A stretch of DNA of 64,000 nucleotides, from NCBI GenBank assembly GCA_013399875.1, contig VXAZ01018985.1, positions 620,001-684,000 of the forward strand, written 5' to 3'. Positions within the stretch are counted from its first letter, which is position 1, and every line of letters starts with the position of its first letter. Below the pieces are notes generated by a model, which made no database searches, was not told where the DNA came from, and saw nothing but the letters and a program-made list of their open reading frames with translations. A program made the translations under genes and the position numbers. Shown here piece by piece: positions 24,403 to 34,074 of this stretch. This DNA is from Gymnorhina tibicen. Its lineage: Eukaryota > Chordata > Aves > Passeriformes > Artamidae.

Positions 24403-25695
24403 AAAACTGAAACAACACCAGTACAATTTTGTGAATTTCTGTCTTTGAAAAGGTAGCAATTATCTTTGGTAATTTCATTCCCATGGTGCATACTGCCTTT
24501 CTGCTTATCTCTGCTGGAATGCATTTTTCTAAACAGAACAAAGCTTGCTGGTCTTTTACATCTCACTATGCAATAGTTTCCAGTCTAGATCTTCAAGGGT
24601 AAAGGTGAATTTGTACACAGTGCTCTCCAAGTCTCTTTCTCTGTCATTACAGCTTTGTTTATCCCAGGCTCTTCAGGACCTGTTCCCTATTTTACTCCCT
24701 GTAGTGCTTCTCTGACAGTGGCAGGAATGGGAGAAACTCGAGGGAAAGAACTGGGATTTCCTACCCCAAGTCCAGGACAAGTTTGATTAAGTTTAGACAA
24801 CCCAGGACCAAAGTTTCTGTGTTCTGGCTGCAATACTAGAGACCTCCCTTACTGCAGTGGGAGGACCCCTACACACTTGTCAAAGTTCTACAGAGGATCA
24901 AGTTGCTACGTCCTGCTTTACGTCTCTAGCAGATTTATTGCAGGTTGAAATTCCTCCCCCACCACAACACTGTGCTGCAGGTGTGCCACGGGGCAGGCAG
25001 CACAACCTCCCTCCACGGCACATCGGTGTCCTGACTTGTGTGCAATAAACTTTAATGTCTTTGCTGTCTTCCTGATATCGGTCCAGATACAAGGCACAAG
25101 TATGTTGATCCTTCGAGCGTGAACCTTCAAGGTTCCAGAAGCAGAGACCTGCTCTACATTTAGATTTCAATTTGAATAGTTCACCCTGTCTTTCTCACTC
25201 TGCATAGTCTTGAGAGAAGTCTTTTTATGGAGCAGCCATTGCATGTAACAGTCAAAAAAGGAGCACTGCTTTCTTCATCTTTTTGTGAACATATGCAGCA
25301 TTCAGGGCCAGGTGAGGACATGGAGGGGGGAGATTCCTACTGCATTGCATGAGACAGGGGCTGCTGACAGGAGGACAAGAAGGAGGGGAACGCCACCTTC
25401 TTGGTGAAGCCAAGTCAAGAGCACGTGCATCTTCGTACCAAGGTGGATGCTTGGTACATCCACCTTGGCACATCAGCTACTTCAGACATTCATGTCATCA
25501 AATAACAATGGCCTGATGGATTAAAAACTTGTCTTCATGGGTGCCTGGTACGTGATGCAACTCACCACTTTGCTCCTCGATTCAGATGGTCGAGCAGAGC
25601 AACCTATAGTTTTTTTGAGGTAAAGGGGAGCCATATTCTTCTTCTCCTCTCCCAACCAGCATCTCCCATGTGACATCTGTGGCACTGGTACTTAC

Positions 25696-25723
25696 CTGCT
25701 GTTGTTACGTACTGATGGGCTTG
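25696..25723 (-). CDS. Putative 28-base coding exon (set B)
   Basis: Flanked by two near-perfect signals: acceptor GATTTCCTTTCCTTAG and donor CAGCAG|GTAAGT. It reads QAHQYVTTA in phase 0 with one base over, giving an alanine codon when joined to 24063-24301. The small size is unusual, but the splice sites are the best matched pair in this part of the window. Confidence 0.45.
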
Positions 25724-27342
25724 CTAAGGAAAGGAAATCTCCGGACTACTGAGAAAGTTTTCGTTATTCATTCCTAGGTGATTACTTGTTTACATGGTCA
25801 TCAAATTGCCCGCTGAGTGTGTGACAGGAAAATAAGTCCTGATGATAAAGTACATTGTCAAAACTGTCCTCATGTAGTTTTAATTACTTTGGGTGTTACA
25901 GCAGACATTTATTCCGCGTATATTTTATTGTGGGTCAAGACGTACACATAAAATTAATTGATTCAAAATAGAATACACTGCTTTTGTTAAGGAGTCTGCT
26001 TTTATCATTAAGGGAGGAAATACAGCTGAAGTAATTTATGAATGACAGCTGGAATGTAGTATTGAATAGCAATGTGTGGAGCATGCTAGATACTGAAAAT
26101 TAGAAAAATATTTTGATCGTCTCTTTGCATCTAGGTGGTGGCACTGTCAGGAGCTATTCTTCCATCCTTGCAGTCACGAACTTAATATGCAAAAACTGAA
26201 TTAATGACTTGTTATACAATTTCATCTGTGGGAGAGCCGTGCCTGTGCTAATATAGTCAGAAAAGCGTATACTTCATCATTTCCATCCATGGCTTAGTCT
26301 GGGAAGGTAAAAATGGCACTAGTTCTCTGTGTACTATGCTACCCACAAAAAAGAATTCCTAACATAGAGATGTCAAAACCCCCACCCTTGTCAGAATAGA
26401 CACATCATCTTACCAACCACTAGGGCATGTCCTCAGTGAGACGTAGGCTGGACCCAAGCCACTTCTGTCTTTGTTGGGTTTTTCATCTTTCAGCCTCAAA
26501 AGGAAACTTTGAAGGTAGTGTCTTCCAAACATCATCCTGGACCCAAGACATAAATTTATGGTGTCATTATGTAATCATATCATAAACTATGCGAAAATAC
26601 AGCTTCTTCACACGGTATGGACACAGGACCTCCAGCTCCAGCTGCTTTGCTTGTAGAAATCATTCTTACTGATTGATGTGACAGTCTACAGCACACGGAC
26701 AAGTCAGCAGCAAACCACTGAAATCTGCTGTGCTTGCATGACTGAGAAGAGAAACAGCAATTGATAAGAAAGAGCCCTTATCTTCAGAGTGAGAAAAACC
26801 ACAAGCACCATTATCCACCCTCACCCCCATCTGCCACCAAGCCTGGTGAAACCGCTTGCACAGGCTGCTTCAGTTCCCTCACTGGAGGCGTTTGCTGATG
26901 GTTACGCCCACCTATGCCTCTGCTGTGAGAACCAAACCAAAAGCATTGGAAGGAAGGAAGACAGAAGTGACACTGCTCGAGTAGGGACTCTGAAAGAGAG
27001 GCCAGAAAACAGTGCTGCAATTAAATTTGACTGAATGTTTCTCAGGATGAGGTAACCTACAAGGACTAGCCCAGAAAACAGAATGCTAAATGCATTTAGC
27101 TGTCAATCATTTATGTTTACTTATGTTTACGTGATGAAACTATTGGTATATTCCTCCTCAGTGACCTGTTTTTTGATTATTATCACTTTGAATTCTTTTG
27201 TACCTAAATTTAGCAAGTCAGAATGTTAGGCTTTTCTTATACAGTTAGGATATGATTTGCCTATAACCAGAAACATTCAGTTCCCTTGCTATCTACCCTC
27301 AGTTTTAGATGTTTTCAAAATTGCAGCCATCTTAACTGCATT
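25724..27342. other. Intron-like stretch with clustered small symmetries at its end
   Basis: No supported exon. A 16-bp palindrome (27085-27100) and a perfect 10-bp tandem ttatgtttac (27111-27130) lie near its right end. A plus-strand acceptor/donor pair near 26493-26515 encloses only 21 bases and is not accepted. Confidence 0.5.
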
Positions 27343-27368
27343 TTGAATTACACAGCTGTGTAATTCAA
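27343..27368. repeat. Perfect 26-bp palindrome
   Basis: Centred on cacagctgtg and extending symmetrically through gaatta/taattc to ttgaatt/aattcaa, with no spacer and no mismatch. The centre contains a CAGCTG E-box. The next outer pair fails (t against c). It sits about 250 bp left of a CR1 end. Confidence 0.95.
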
Positions 27369-27611
27369 CTACACAACATCTTAGCAAAAGGCGCCTTTAA
27401 AATAGTTGAGTAAATTTTTAAAATGTGCGCGTCTTCCTTCAAGCTTTTCCCATTCCTCTCAAAAGTCCAGCATGCCAGAGCCTCAGGAGAAAGAATGCTT
27501 AATGGATTAAGCAGAACCATCTTGATTTGTACTAGCTGGGTAGCCAAACTGGCCACCCTGATGCTGAACTGCTCCCAGACAACTACTGGCTGCACAGGTT
27601 TCCTAAAGGTG

Positions 27612-27764
27612 TTGCGGGTGTCCCATCCCTGGAAGTGTTCAAGACCTGGTTGGACGAAGCTCTGAGCAACCTGGTCTAGTGAAAGGTGTCCCTGTCCAAA
27701 TCAGGGGGGTTGGAACCAGATGATCTTAAATCCCTTCCAACCCAAACCATTTTATTATTCTATG
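27612..27764 (+). mobile_element. CR1 LINE, short 3' end, plus orientation
   Basis: Contains cccatccctggaagtgttc, aagacctggttggacgaag and the terminal ggttggaaccagatgatctt ... cccttccaaccc ... attctatg, the standard order of a CR1 3' end. Only about 150 bases remain. No target duplication recognised. Confidence 0.88.
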
Positions 27765-27918
27765 CAACTATCTGCTGTCAGAACACGATCACGCGGCGTT
27801 TGGTGTGGCAGTACAGCTTCCCTATACCGAATGCAAGGTTGCAGCAGTTCCTTACAGTAAATGCAGGGTGGGCGAGGTTTAGCAAGGATGACTTACCAGT
27901 GACTGTGTAGGGGCTTAC

Positions 27919-27945
27919 CCTTGCAGACAGTGATCTGATGAAATC
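27919..27945 (-). CDS. Putative short coding exon (set B)
   Basis: The acceptor CTTCCTGTTTTTTAAG and donor GCAAGG|GTAAGC enclose DFIRSLSAR in phase 0-0, which fits the phase-0 start of 25696-25723. A second strong donor (CTG|GTAAGT) lies 22 bases further on but breaks the phase, and another acceptor (CTGCTCACCAG) would add IFLFFK at the front. The chain supports an exon here; its exact limits are open. Confidence 0.38.
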
Positions 27946-30900
27946 CTTAAAAAACAGGAAGATCTGGTGAGCAGGCAGCTGCCATGGTGTAAAAGACTTT
28001 TTAAAACACACAGACAGGTAAAGATCAGTTAGATCCCCCTCCTGGCAACAAAGTTAAACTCTAGGTGTTGATGGTCACCCCAGTCTTTGCTAACTGGGAA
28101 GAATTGTGGAGAAAATCTCGTAAGTGAAATATATTTTGTCACTGAATTGCTGATCTCTGCAAATACACAGGGTTTCCTGCTTGATACCTGAAATCAGCTG
28201 GATGAAAGAGCAACAATGATAATACTTACACATATTTAGCCACATGTTCAGGGCTTCATAAGAATCCTATATTCTAACCTAAAGCCACTAATGCTACATA
28301 ACTGGTTGGATGATTCTCCCAGGTGCTGTGTCCACCAGCTGATGTTGTGGCTATTCATGTAAAATCCCTCCCATAACACACAAAAACCCATTGTCTGATG
28401 CTATTCATTCTGGTAACCATTCCCAGTCAACCAGACAGGTGTCAATCAAACTAATGCCTCTCAACATAAAGCCAATCTGTCTGGGGTTGCAGGGTTTGAG
28501 CCAATTTAATTTAATTTATTAGAGTTGAAAGGAACCTTTGCCTCTGTGACAATGAGTGAGACAGTTTGTAATCATTCTCATTTAATTGATGAATGTAAAC
28601 TTGGCACTTGACAATTAACCAGACGCATTAAGACACTAGGGATGAAATCCCAAGGGGATTTCACAAGCATCTACATGCTTCTAAGGTTTACTTTCCTATA
28701 GCAAATTCATCTGCAGCCTCTCTCAGCTGGGCAAAGCTGGAGCCATTCAGCTGTGTCTCACAGAAACAGACATCCTCCACTCAAAGGAAAAATCTTTCTG
28801 TGAAGGAGAAGGACCCAAGTCTCATCTTTGCTTTCAGTGTGAGACTGTGCTGCAAATGTACAGCCTGATGGCAATTCTGTAACCCCACATAGGCCTACAC
28901 TTCATGGACTTCTGGCAATTCATGTATCTAGGCACAAGTGAGGAACATTCAAGTATGCATTAGCCACAAAAAGCCTACAATAAATTGATTATCTTACTTA
29001 GGGCTGCTTTGAAGGAGAAATATTACTCCCTGGAAACACTTTTCTTTCCCACATATTTTCTAGTGCTGAAACTTAAATTGTTTTTATAGTTTGTCCTTTA
29101 GGGTTGCCTGATTTACCAACCCACTTTGATTAGCTTTTCAGTGTTAATTAATACACATTTTCAACCCTTCTAATCACATATTGCTCAAGGATGGTTATTC
29201 TAAAGTCACAGATCTTAAGTTCAGGGTACATCATTGCAGGCTGCAGCATAACTCTCTAGGATTTTACCCTTTACCCTGGGAGCACAGTGCTGAACACCTC
29301 TCTGCTGACTGAATGTGAGAATTTTTTAAGGAAGGAAATCTAATCCTGATTTAAAGATTTGATGTGAGAGAGAAGCTAACCACATCCTGTCATAAGGTGT
29401 TTCACTGGTCAAGATCTACATTTTATTTTTAGCTCAAACTTACTCAGCTCCAGCTTCCCTCATAAAGTCTTTGTTAGAACTTTGTTTTCTGAACTGTGTT
29501 ATTTATAGCCTGTGAAAGATCACTTCAGCTATCTCCTCATTTACAAGCTAATTAGATTTTTTTATAGATATTTCTAGCTCTCTCACCCAAAGAAAAGCCC
29601 TGGAGGACAGCTGTGGTCCTCTCACTCATGCCTCTACCTCTCAGCAGTGTCATCTGATCTGCACAGAAGCTGCTTCTCACCAGTGCAGTCCCCTCTTCAT
29701 CGGGACAAAACATTTCAGGGCCATCAGACTGTCACAGCCCTCAGCACAGCCCACTCTGCTGATCATTCCACCAAGACCAGCAATGACTCTGGTTGCCACT
29801 TTCCCACCACCCTTCTGATGCCCAGCCTTTGAAGTCTGGGTGTTATTTCAGTAGTGGGTTGGTTACTGCTGTGTTTCTTCCTGTCACCGCCTGCATTTTG
29901 GAGCCTGCTGTTAGTCCTTTGAAGCCACACATCCCACCAGGAGCTTATGTTTACCCACCACCTAAGAGGCCACCCAAATCCTTTGTATAATCCCTCATCT
30001 CCCCATCATCCCCATCTGAGGCAGCCTAGAGTTACTTGGATATTTCTATTTTTATTTTAAGTTACTGACACATAATTTGCCTACTTTCATCCCATTAGTC
30101 CAAGGGTTCATAGCTCAATGGGAACTGTTCTGGGTGTGACTCCATGCAATACATGTGAGCTTAGTGTGCTTATCCCTGCGCTGTTCTCTGGTGTCAGTTC
30201 AGTCTAAAACGGCTTTAACATTGTTCTAAAAGTGTTTACATGTTACATTATGTAATGTTTGCATTCATTCTGACGTACTTCAGATCTGCTCTCCCTTCTT
30301 TCCTCCTTTTCCCTACCCATTTCTCTGCCTGCAGCCTACGCTTTCTGTCTGCCAGCTATAAAGAGATTTCAGAATTTTAAAAATAGCTATTTAAAAGCAA
30401 CAAACCAAGGCTGAAATGAAGTACAGCAGGGAAGAACTGCTCTAGGGAAGCTCACTAAGTCAGAATACACCAGGGTTTTCCTGCAGGGTTTTAACAGTGA
30501 CTTTGTGTAGCTGCTTAGACCTAAATCTACACATTTAGCTGAACCATCACCATGAGAGGTTTGTCCTTTATCTGAGTATAGCTAATTGCAGGTTTACTTT
30601 GGGAAGAGGAATTTCAGATATAAACTAATTTAAACTATGGTTTTTTACATATTCTTCTGTACCATGAAATTTTATTTTCCCCTCATGAGAGTTTATAGGC
30701 TAAATCTGGATTTAGATGCCTCTGTTTGAACAAACAAGCTCAACAGATTTTGCCCCATGGTATTTAATGAAAAAGAAAATGTCATGAGGCCCTCCCCTTT
30801 GGAAATAACCAATTGAGAAAAGATTAATGAAGATATATTTATGTCCACACTGTCCCCTGCAGTGAGGTTAGGAGGTATATTCATCATATACATCAGGATT

Positions 30901-30958
30901 AACTCAGTTTCTGCTATAGCACTGCAGTTCTCTTGAAATTGTGTAGCTACTGACCTAC
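27946..30958. other. Intron-like stretch with two weak exon hints
   Basis: A minus-strand donor TGT|GTAAGT near 28228 follows the open words DSYEALNMWLN but lacks a good acceptor. A good acceptor (TAACCTCACTGCAG) at 30857 opens two minus-strand frames of about 47-54 codons with no donor. Neither is accepted as an exon. No repeats of note. Confidence 0.45.
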
Positions 30959-31017
30959 TTTTCAGGTGGTTTGGTGAAAGTCACCACAAATCCTTCTGGC
31001 ACTTCAGCACCATAAAA
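30959..31017 (-). CDS. Putative coding exon, unidentified protein (set B)
   Basis: Acceptor GTAAAACATTACAG, donor GAAAA|GTAGGT, 19 codons plus 2 bases: FYGAEVPEGFVVTFTKPPE. The alternating hydrophobic pattern (GFVVTFT) suggests a beta strand. The phase-0 start fits the preceding 31205-31249. Confidence 0.45.
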
Positions 31018-31204
31018 CTGTAATGTTTTACAGGAATAAAGTATCTTCTGAAATGGCAAAAAATACAAAACTAAGTCAGAAAATGGAATTTGAATTCTCA
31101 GTATTGGGAAAAACAAGGACAGTTTTCATAAGAAGTACACACAAGGAATGAGCTGACATAGAAATGCCCTACAGGAATTTGTCTCCAAGGGCAGTCTCTG
31201 CAAC

Positions 31205-31249
31205 CCTAGATATGTTATAATCTTTGATGACCTTCTGCTGCTCTTCTTT
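31205..31249 (-). CDS. Putative coding exon (set B)
   Basis: The strong acceptor AACTTTTTTTTACAG opens KEEQQKVIKDYNISR, 15 codons in phase 0-0, if the modest donor AGG|GTTGCA is used. The frame stays open for 11 more codons to a stop, so the end is uncertain. The charged start would suit a helix. Confidence 0.38.
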
Positions 31250-31661
31250 CTGTAAAAAAAAGTTACTGGAAGATCCTACTTTTTTCCTTTCTTCATGCAA
31301 AATAGCAGCTCCACTAAACCCAGGCTTATGTGTATATAAAATTACACCAGGTAAATATTGGACACCACAGTCTTTCTCAGTTGAATATACTAATTCTTGA
31401 GGTTAAAATAACACCAGCTTTCTCCAAAGCCCTTGCTCCCTGCTGAGGCAGCTTCTCAGGAAGGTGGTGTTGGAATATTTACCAGCACAAGAGGAAAGTG
31501 GTAAAAGCCCAGGACAGACACGTTTGGCACCTTCCACCACTGCTTGCACCCGTGCCCCTCAAGCTGTGCCTGGGGTAGGTGGATGCTGTCAAACAAGGTT
31601 GGGCAGGGCACCAGGCCTGGAGACGCAAGCTTCTCACTCTGAAACGAAGACAAAGCAATAC

Positions 31662-31724
31662 CTGACTCTGATGCCAGCAGACAGAGATGTGTGAGCTTAT
31701 ACAAAGCAAATCCTTAATCACTCT
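31662..31724 (-). CDS. Putative coding exon (set B)
   Basis: Acceptor TCTTTCTTGTGTTTAAG and donor AGTCAG|GTATTG enclose exactly 21 codons (RVIKDLLCISSHISVCWHQS...) in phase 0-0. Both neighbours (31900-32086 and 31205-31249) fit this phase. Confidence 0.42.
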
Positions 31725-31899
31725 CTTAAACACAAGAAAGACTTTTCATAAATTAAACCCAACTAGATTATTATCTTAAGCTCTTTAAGGATTTGCTTCT
31801 GATTTCATAATATCAGCCTCAAGCAAAAAGTGGAACAACGTTTTGTGTAGCTGCATTGCGAACTCCTGAAGTATGTTATTTTACAGCAGAATCTCACAC

Positions 31900-32086
31900 A
31901 GATAGTGTAAGTGCTGTATCACCACCATTATAATGGTAAAATGATCTCCTGCACTGCTGTAGTCCATTGAGGACTTGGTGATTAGAGAGCATGTTTCTGC
32001 TTTCCTGCACCGCCTGTGCAAGGGCTGCCCCAAAAAAGAGGGCCTGAACATAACACCCAGGCAGTTCAAAGCCCGCATTGATTTGT
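31900..32086 (-). CDS. Putative coding exon, helical protein segment (set B)
   Basis: One minus-strand frame gives QINAGFELPGCYVQALFFGA followed by ALAQAVQESRNMLSNHQVLN, a composition typical of paired helices in repeat proteins. The start (acceptor GGGCAAG) and the end (TCT|GTGTGA) are both weak signals. A second minus-strand frame is open over the same bases, so the call rests mostly on how protein-like the first frame reads. Confidence 0.4.
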
Positions 32087-33779
32087 CTTGCCCAGTAATT
32101 ACATTAACATCTCTGTGGTATGTTTATACAGTGCAGATAGTGGGAAAGGGGAGGAAAAGGATCCAGTGAAGAAAAAAAGACACAAGTCAGCAATTCAGCT
32201 GTTACACTGTAGTTTGACAGATACATAGAGAATTGTGTGTTGTTTCCTCATCAAACTGCTCACCAGTTTGAGGAATTGAGGACAGTAAAATAATCATATT
32301 TTTAAAAATTATGATTGGGGCTCATTGATATAAATGCTATGATAACTCAAAAAGCAGTGGCTTTTTGTGTGTGCAGTACCAGCACAGCACTGAATAAGGG
32401 AGCAGAGTGTTTCAGCACTGCTGTGGCTTGCTGCAGCTAGAGGGAAAGCCTCTGTTGCTGTGTCCCCATTGCTGTTGGTAGGGCCACCAACTCTGTGGAA
32501 GAGGGAAGGTTTTCTCTCCCTCTGCCCCTCTTCCATTGTTTCCAGGGCCTGTCCAGACTAACGCTGCATGGGAATTCATCTGCTGGCATAGGAGAGGTGT
32601 TAGGCAGATAAGAGAGAGGGGAACAACCACGGTATATGCCAATTAGATTACAGGGTTATAGGAGTTTCTCCATGTTTTTCTTCTGTTACCCTATCTTGTA
32701 GTTAGAGATGGGGAAGTCAGATTTTACTGTAGTTGAAACACCCCCATGATACCCCCCAAAAAGTATCCCAGAGGGGACCCCATGGAGCATGTAAGGTGGC
32801 AAAGGCAGGAGCAGGCTATGCAGCCTGTAAGCCCTGGAAGAAAACAGTGTCTGAAGATGTCAAAAAAAAGGGGTTGCACACTGGGATTGTTCCAGCCAAC
32901 ACAGGACAACTGATCCCCCTCTAACAGGTCCCTTGGAAGCGAGTTAGTATTAACCAAGAAAATAACTTGGCTTATTTTTATTTATATTTACCTTGTTACA
33001 AAAAGAAAAAAAAAAAGAAAAAGAAAAAAGAAAAAAAGAAAAAAAAGAAAGAAGGTAGCAGACGTTTTTGAGAGTGAATGTTTCATACTGATATAGGGTA
33101 ATATCTGACAGTAAAGACAGTTCAGAAAATTGAAGATTAAGCATCTTTCCTAATATTAACACTGTACTAAATCAAAAGCTTTACTCTTCCTGAATGTGAA
33201 ATAGCTTTAGCTATATTACTGAGCAGATAGCCTTTGAAACAGAAAGACCCTTTTATCAAAAAGGAAATAGTTCTGGAGCTTGCCTGAGGCATGTGTCCTT
33301 CCACAAGATTTAGAAAGGTGGGAAAAGAAAGTGGAAAAATAATTCATCTAACTTATTTTAAAATAACATATATATTACATTTTTGCATTTCAAATAATGA
33401 CTTGTTTAAATTTTATTCTGTCTGTAATTTCTGTCCATGTAATGGATTTTGTTTGCTTGTCATTTCAAATATATCCCTGTCTTGGGACACCTGAGGTATG
33501 CATTTAGCTCAAAATTAATTTCTGCAGTTTTAATTAATTATGATTCCTGTATTAAAAATTAACTTCAAGGTTATTTTAAAAAACCCTTTATTCTTATTTG
33601 TAAGACATCAACAGAGACAGGAGAAATACATACCCATAAAAATCATTCTTGAGGTTCAAAAAATTTATTAATTTTTTTCTGGTCTTCCAAGCTTCACTTC
33701 TGATTGCCTGACAATTCAAAGCCATTTAAGAAGTCTGGAAGAAAAACTGTTGCAGAATTCAAAGGTAAAAAGACAGTAT
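32087..33779. other. Intron-like stretch with purine tract
   Basis: A good minus-strand acceptor (CACCTCTCCTATGCCAG) near 32581 opens a frame without a clear donor. The A/G tract at 33000-33054 is listed separately. Otherwise AT-rich. Confidence 0.45.
33000..33054. repeat. A-rich purine tract (AAAAAG-type)
   Basis: An all-purine run of about 55 bases made of A stretches broken by single Gs. It may be an aged poly-A tail or a simple repeat; no element is recognisable on either side. Confidence 0.9.
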
Positions 33780-33967
33780 GGAGCTGGACTCCGCGGTGTC
33801 ACAGCTGTGCACCAGGACTGGCTCGGCTCCCTTCCCTCGGGCTGCAGGTGCTTTCCGAGGAGCTGATGCCGCTGTGGTCGCTGCCCCCGCCCGCAGTCCT
33901 GGTGGCGGTGCTTCCTTTCGGGCAGACAGCCGTGAGACCCACGCCGCGCGTGGTGCTTAGCGTGCCA
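33780..33967. promoter_or_regulatory. Small GC- and CpG-rich patch
   Basis: About 190 bases rich in cg dinucleotides (tccgcggtgtc, cccccgcccgcag, cacgccgcgcgtgg) within AT-rich surroundings. It is too short for a typical CpG island. It borders the candidate exon at 33993-34074, whose minus-strand frame stays open through the patch, so it could be GC-rich coding sequence or an internal promoter. Confidence 0.35.
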
Positions 33968-33992
33968 TGGAACTCTGAACCTTTTCTCTGAC

Positions 33993-34074
33993 CTCCGGCT
34001 TCCTGGCAAGGGAGGTGGGAAAGGTCAACCACTTCAGGCTGTAATCCTTCAAACCTCTTCCTAAACGCAGTCAG
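33993..34074 (-). CDS. Putative coding exon (set B)
   Basis: A first-class acceptor (GTGTGACTCCTTTTCACAG) opens LTAFRKRFEGLQPEVVDLSH and beyond. I end it at the donor GGAG|GTCAGA (27 codons plus 1 base), but the frame remains open for about 65 more codons into the GC-rich patch. Family not recognised. Confidence 0.42.
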
